Shown here: piece after piece, positions 14,275-17,727 of the stretch | Layout: the number at the start of each line of letters is the position of its first letter | How positions within the stretch are numbered: the first letter of the stretch is position 1 | Assembly (NCBI GenBank): GCA_040218415.1 | Contig: JAVJRN010000077.1 | Coordinates: 1-17,727, forward strand | Origin: JAVJRN01 sp040218415 | GTDB lineage: Bacteria; Bacteroidota; Bacteroidia; Cytophagales; Cyclobacteriaceae | Direction: 5' to 3' | DNA length: 17,727 nucleotides | Translations under genes and position numbers: made by a program | Notes under the pieces: model-generated | Told to the model about the DNA's origin: nothing | Database searches by the model: none | Seen by the model: the letters and a program-made list of their open reading frames with translations, nothing else

Positions 14275-15838
14275 ACCCTAGTTCTTTAAACACATCAAGC
14301 AACTCTGATTTTGACTTTGCCTCAGCCACTAATAATTCTTTGAACTCACTTTGTAGTGTAGACATTTTGGTATCGAAATCGATGTTTTCATCTCGGTTGA
14401 TAAACTCGATGTATTTGCTCGGTACCAAAGAGTAGTCTTTGGCGCGGATTTCTTCTAGCGTGGCGGAGTAGGAATATTCGGGGGTGTTCGCAAATCCCCC
14501 TGCGCCCCCTTTGGAAAAGGGGGATTGTTGCCAATCGTGATAGGTTTTGGCGATGCTAGTGATTTGCTCTGGAGAAAATTGGGTGAATTTCTTTTCGAAA
14601 GGTTCCCCTATTTGACGTAAGTCCAGAAATAGAAATTCTTCTTCACGTTCTCTGTAATGACGATCACCTTCAGGTGTATGGACGGTTCGTTTACGTTTGT
14701 TGTTATTGAGAATCCAAAGTGTCACACTAATATCCGTAGTGTAAAACATGCTTCTAGGCAAAATCACTATCGCTTCTACCAGTTTGTTTTCGATCAATGT
14801 CTTACGGATTTTATATTCCTCACCTCCTCCGGAGAGTGCGCCATTGGCGAGGATGAATCCCGCTACACCATTTTGCGAGAGCTTGCTGGCCATGTTGAGG
14901 ATCCAGCCGTAGTTGGCGTTGCTGGTCGGTGGCACATCGTATCCTCTCCAGCGTGAGTCGTCCAGCAACTCGTCTGGTCCACGCCAGTCTTTTTGGTTGA
15001 AGGGTGGATTGGCCATGATGAAGTCAGCCTTCAGATCAGGGTGCTGGTCTCTGCCAAAGGTATCGGCGGCCACTGCGCCCAGGTTGGCAGAAATTCCTCG
15101 TACGGCAAGGTTCATTTTGGCCAGCTTGTAGGTAGTTGCGGTGTATTCTTGGCCGTAGATAGACACTTCGCGCTTGTTGCCATGGTGGCTTTCTATAAAC
15201 TTGATAGACTGCACAAACATACCGCCCGAACCACAAGCAGGATCATAGATGATCCCTTTGTAAGGCTCTATCATCTCGGCTATCAGGTTGACGATGCTCT
15301 TGGGCGTGTAGAATTCTCCTTTTCCTTTTCCTTCTGCCAAGGCGAATTTGCTGAGAAAATACTCGTAGACTCTGCCAACGACATCTTGTTGCTCGTCGCG
15401 AAGGGTGTCTATGTTGTTGATGGTATCGAGCAAAGCGGCCAACTTGCTCACGTCCATGCCTAGCCTAGAGAAATAGTTGTCGGGCAATGCGCCTTTCAGA
15501 CTGGGATTGTTTTTTTCTACGGTATGCAGCGCTGTGTCTATTTTGATGGCAATGTCATTTTGCTTAGCATGCTCCATGATGTAGCTCCAGCGGGATTCCG
15601 TTGACAGGAAAAACACATTCTTCATGGTATAGAATTCTGTCATTTCCAGAAAATCCTCGTCACCATTGGCGATCAGTTCTTTGCGGCGTGCTTCAAATTT
15701 ATCACTGGCAAACTTGAGGAAGATAAGGGCAAGTACTACGTGTTTGTACTCTGAAGATTCTACAGTACCACGGAGTTTATTGGCAGATTCCCAAAGGGTC
15801 TCTTCCATGGATTTTTGCTTGATTACTTTTTTGGCCAT
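14258..15838 (-). CDS. hsdM: Type I restriction methyltransferase subunit (HsdM)
   Basis: The N6-adenine methyltransferase subunit of the type I complex. It methylates the site chosen by HsdS and protects host DNA. The N-terminal helical domain (about 10-160) is followed by the EFYTP motif (175-179), the S-adenosylmethionine motif DPACGSGGMF (199-208) and the catalytic NPPF (277-280). The length of 526 residues is normal. Near the C-terminus, residues 439-453 (SPFSKGGAGGFANTP) are an unusual glycine-rich segment encoded by a GC-rich palindrome, inserted before the conserved SATLEEIRAKDYSLVPSKYI. The enzyme core is complete, so it is likely active. It starts the restriction operon; the stop codon lies inside hsdS, giving a 17-base overlap. 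Confidence 0.96.
   Translation of the reverse strand: MAKKVIKQKSMEETLWESANKLRGTVESSEYKHVVLALIFLKFASDKFEARRKELIANGDEDFLEMTEFYTMKNVFFLSTESRWSYIMEHAKQNDIAIKIDTALHTVEKNNPSLKGALPDNYFSRLGMDVSKLAALLDTINNIDTLRDEQQDVVGRVYEYFLSKFALAEGKGKGEFYTPKSIVNLIAEMIEPYKGIIYDPACGSGGMFVQSIKFIESHHGNKREVSIYGQEYTATTYKLAKMNLAVRGISANLGAVAADTFGRDQHPDLKADFIMANPPFNQKDWRGPDELLDDSRWRGYDVPPTSNANYGWILNMASKLSQNGVAGFILANGALSGGGEEYKIRKTLIENKLVEAIVILPRSMFYTTDISVTLWILNNNKRKRTVHTPEGDRHYREREEEFLFLDLRQIGEPFEKKFTQFSPEQITSIAKTYHDWQQSPFSKGGAGGFANTPEYSYSATLEEIRAKDYSLVPSKYIEFINRDENIDFDTKMSTLQSEFKELLVAEAKSKSELLDVFKELGYEIKL
14493..14526. repeat. Palindromic element in frame inside hsdM
   Basis: Outer arms AATCCCCC (14493-14500) and GGGGGATT (14519-14526) match perfectly, and an inner perfect pair CCCCCTTT-gga-AAAGGGGG lies at 14505-14523. 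The element reads through as SPFSKGGAGGF in HsdM. It is a different sequence family from the repeats in hsdS, so two kinds of palindromic repeat have entered adjacent genes without breaking frame. Confidence 0.7.
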
Positions 15839-16111
15839 TGAGTGAATTGGGGGCTTTATGAATGGTTGATTCGCTAAAAGTAAGAAAAGTTGGTTGGAGT
15901 TTAACCACTAACTTTGATTTTACTTCCTTTTTTTTGACTTGAAAAGCACGTTTTTATGAGTATTTGTCATTTCATATCAATTACACCTACTTAAATCTCG
16001 TTAAAAGCACTCATTATAAAAATCGGGAATTGCTCCCTTGATATTACGAGACGTTGCTGTAGGTAATAAGTACTTCACTACTGTCTTTTGACTTGATGAC
16101 CTTTGGATACT

Positions 16112-16276
16112 TTACTTTTTGATGAACGCATTTATTTTTTCACACGAATTACATCCTTCAATGCTTTGATAAAGTAAGTAGTTGGGTCGGCCTTCGCCCT
16201 TGATCAGCACTCCATCTTCGGCCAATTGGTTGCGATAGGTAGCTGCCGTCTGCCGACACTTGAGCCGGAGTGCCTC
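16112..16276 (-). pseudogene. Fragment of a wHTH-like protein
   Basis: On the minus strand an open stretch of 54 codons reads LKCRQTAATYRNQLAEDGVL, then GRPNYLLYQ, then SIEGCNSCEKINAFIKK and a stop at 16112-16114. The helix followed by GxGRPxY is the pattern of a winged helix at a protein C-terminus. A stop codon (TAG, 16277-16279) lies directly before it and no start codon is available, so it is a remnant. I cannot name the parent family with confidence. Confidence 0.4.
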
Positions 16277-16355
16277 CTATCCAAACTCGCTTGAGTACTG
16301 CCGGTGAAATTATTGTAGTTACTTAATTGGTCATGTTAAAATCAACCCCAGAACC

Positions 16356-16404
16356 TTAACACTATTCGAAATAGTGTTAAAGGTTTTCATTTTCATTAAC
16401 ACTA
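16356..16404. promoter_or_regulatory. Cluster of TTAACACTA inverted and direct repeats, operator-like
   Basis: A perfect inverted repeat TTAACACTATT-cga-AATAGTGTTAA covers 16356-16380, extended by AACC/AGGTT on the outside. A third half-site TTAACACTA follows at 16396-16404. Three copies of one half-site in 50 bases suggest a binding site for a dimeric regulator, perhaps the one whose remnant lies just downstream at 16112-16276. A recombination or attachment site is an alternative. Confidence 0.5.
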
Positions 16405-16575
16405 ATTGCTAATGTGATATTAAACGAAACTCCGATCTATTTACAGCTGAATGTCTTTCCGGCTTAGCCACATCCTTCTCTTAGCATCTAAAAGGCTCAC
16501 TCTGCTGTTTTTATCCTCACAGATGACCAATTACATGTTTAAAATTAAAAGTGCCTAAGAAGCGCTCTAATAAGC

Positions 16576-17229
16576 TCATTTTCTTTTATCACTGGCTGAC
16601 CTGTCGAAGGAGATGAGGTTGCACGTTTCTCTGAGTCTGCTCCTGACACGGTTGCCGTAGATATTTTCAAGCTCCGTGCTATTGAGGTTGGTCGTAATGT
16701 GGGTGATCATCTTGTACGACACGAAGTGATCGTACCGCGAAAGGAGTATCTCTGCCATCACATTGCAGTCATTTCCGAAATATTTTAGTGTGTTCTCGGC
16801 TCCCAGATCATCAAAGCAGTAAATCTTGGGTTTACGACTTTGACTATTCCTGACAAATGCTTGATCGCTGTATTTCTGAATCACTGAGTATCCTTCCTGG
16901 ATAAACTGGAAAGATACCTCTCTGGTGGAAACCATGATGTGTGCATTTTTCGAGACTGAGATAAATCTCATCAGATTCATCAATGAAGTTTTGCCGCATC
17001 CAATCGGACCCGTCAGAAGTATTCCTTTTCGGAACGACATGTTGAGCCGTTTGGCGTTTTCTTCATCGCGAAGAAAATACACCAATAGCTTGAAAAATAC
17101 CTGATGGTCTTTTTCAAGTATTTGAAAGTTCGCGCCATAGATTTTTTTGCCGGCTTCTTCCAAAACCTTAAGGCAATCATAGAACGGAAATTGATTCGAT
17201 TGATATGTAATGGTTTCGGGCATAATCAT
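16576..17229 (-). CDS. DnaC/IstB-like AAA+ ATPase
   Basis: A cytosolic ATPase of 217 residues in the helicase-loader group. Walker A is GPIGCGKTS at about 74-82, Walker B is IYCFDDLG in the middle, the sensor 1 region is ITHITTNLN, and a conserved arginine region is YGNRVRSRLRE near the C-terminus. The N-terminal part before the P-loop is short and lacks the zinc or helicase-binding segment of longer loaders. In this phylum such ATPases sit next to small wHTH replication proteins in phages and integrative elements, as here with the gene upstream 63 bases away. A role in loading a replicative helicase, or in target handling by a transposase like IstB, are the two main options. No transposase lies beside it in the window, so the helicase-loader reading is preferred. 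Start: ATG at 17229; a second ATG two codons on is equally possible. Confidence 0.85.
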   Translation of the reverse strand: MIMPETITYQSNQFPFYDCLKVLEEAGKKIYGANFQILEKDHQVFFKLLVYFLRDEENAKRLNMSFRKGILLTGPIGCGKTSLMNLMRFISVSKNAHIMVSTREVSFQFIQEGYSVIQKYSDQAFVRNSQSRKPKIYCFDDLGAENTLKYFGNDCNVMAEILLSRYDHFVSYKMITHITTNLNSTELENIYGNRVRSRLRETCNLISFDRSASDKRK

Positions 17230-17292
17230 TTTACGATTTGGGCGACCCCTTCTGAGCTTAGCTATTGGCTAAAACCTGTGCGCTTTTTTTTC

Positions 17293-17727
17293 TCACAAAG
17301 GCTCATCAAAATTTTTATTCTGATCAACACTGTTTATATGTTTATTATGTTTACTATGTTTTATTATAGGTCGCAAGACCTGTACAAGACCTTTATCAGT
17401 ACCCTTATCACCACCTTTATCAGTACCTTTATCAAATCTGTAAAGGTGAACACGGCTCCCATGCATCGGATTGAAGGACGGTTCATAGCGAATATACCCC
17501 CACTCATCGAGCTGTTTTATGCACTTGGTATAGGTGTTGGCAGAGCCAATTTTCGAGAGGCGCATAAGCTCCTCCCGAATGATCATAATAGGTGTTTGGA
17601 ATCTATTGATATTCCAGAACTGGAACAAGGCCAGATATAGTGAAATGTGGTTCGATTGTAGTCGCTCATCATCGTATATCTTGGCCATCAAATTGTTCAT
17701 ATGCGTGATATAATTGATCCCTGTCAT
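17293..17727 (-). CDS. Winged-helix replication/regulatory protein, 5' end at window edge
   Basis: The 144 visible residues start with an ATG that touches the window edge, so a longer protein cannot be excluded. The pattern HISLYLALFQFWNINRFQ, then SKIGSANTYTKCIKQLDEWG and YIRYEPSFNPMHGSRVHLY, is a winged helix typical of small Bacteroidota phage and integrative-element proteins found beside DnaC-like ATPases. These are likely replication initiators or regulators. The C-terminal tail holds four 12-base units that encode DKG(T/G) repeats, then a basic, His/Lys-rich stretch (KHSKHNKHINS). The tail is low-complexity and probably disordered. No catalytic motif is visible. The pair with the ATPase suggests the edge of a mobile element next to the defence genes. 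Confidence 0.7.
   Translation of the reverse strand: MTGINYITHMNNLMAKIYDDERLQSNHISLYLALFQFWNINRFQTPIMIIREELMRLSKIGSANTYTKCIKQLDEWGYIRYEPSFNPMHGSRVHLYRFDKGTDKGGDKGTDKGLVQVLRPIIKHSKHNKHINSVDQNKNFDEPL
17389..17436 (-). repeat. Four 12-base tandem units coding for DKGT-type repeats
   Basis: On the plus strand the unit accttatcagt-like (acc ttt atc agt) occurs four times in a row with small changes: acc-ctt-atc-acc in unit 2, and atc-aaa at the end of unit 4. It codes for Asp-Lys-Gly-(Thr/Gly). Copy number could change without loss of frame. Confidence 0.75.

Larger units (their letters stand above)
15839..16575. other. Gene-poor region between the restriction operon and the ATPase gene
   Basis: There is no intact gene in this 737-base stretch. 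It holds the decayed wHTH-like fragment (16112-16276) and the inverted-repeat cluster (16356-16404). A short open frame on the minus strand near 16450-16530 gives SLLDAKRRMWLSRKDIQL before a stop, which may be another decayed piece. The promoter of hsdM should lie in 15839-16110, but I find no perfect TAnnTTTG box there. The nearest is TACTTTTA at 15875-15882, one base off consensus. Confidence 0.5.

Noticed and set aside
16450..16530. Short minus-strand frame ending SLLDAKRRMWLSRKDIQL as a small gene.
   Set aside because: No good start codon and no recognised family; at most a decayed fragment, noted under the gene-poor region.
17104..17640. Plus-strand open frame of 178 codons over the ATPase and wHTH genes.
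   Set aside because: It is antisense to two genes with clear motifs, spans their intergenic gap and shows no recognisable domain.

Overview
The window looks like an accessory defence island from a member of the Bacteroidota, probably Cytophagia or Flavobacteriia-like. The clues are the Bacteroidota style of the HsdM/HsdS proteins, a perfect TAnnTTTG promoter box in front of the AbiE-like pair, weak ribosome binding sites, and GC-rich palindromic repeats inserted in frame inside coding sequences. I found no rRNA, tRNA or CRISPR array. Every gene I can support lies on the minus strand, so the locus reads from right to left.

Right edge (about 16.1-17.7 kb): a winged-helix replication/regulatory protein and a DnaC/IstB-type AAA+ ATPase, a pair typical of phages and integrative elements of this phylum. 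Then comes a gene-poor stretch with a cluster of inverted repeats and a decayed wHTH-like fragment. Centre right (12.4-15.8 kb): hsdM and hsdS of a type I restriction-modification system. Both carry palindromic repeats in frame. HsdS also contains a complete DUF559 (PD-(D/E)xK) domain and 42-base tandem repeats between its two target-recognition domains.

Centre (7.26-12.36 kb): a tight four-gene cassette, visibly more AT-rich than its flanks. It has a 228-base structured leader, a non-intron-like reverse transcriptase with a CDD active site, a 72-residue KTSC-like protein, an OLD-family ATPase/TOPRIM nuclease and a PD-(D/E)xK-like protein. This is the best candidate for an undescribed defence system. 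Centre left (2.2-7.2 kb): a short remnant of an AlbA_2-type gene, an AbiEi/AbiEii-like type IV toxin-antitoxin pair with its own operator and promoter, and hsdR, translationally coupled to the toxin gene. Left (0-2.2 kb): a metallophosphoesterase, a coupled gene of unknown function, a stretch with two hairpins, and a frameshifted remnant of the C-terminal half of an AlbA_2/HATPase_c_4/wHTH protein.

Taken together, hsdM, hsdS and hsdR form one type I restriction system whose interior has accepted a reverse-transcriptase cassette and a toxin-antitoxin pair. This is the usual build of a layered anti-phage island. The AlbA_2 remnants and in-frame repeats show repeated turnover by insertion and deletion.
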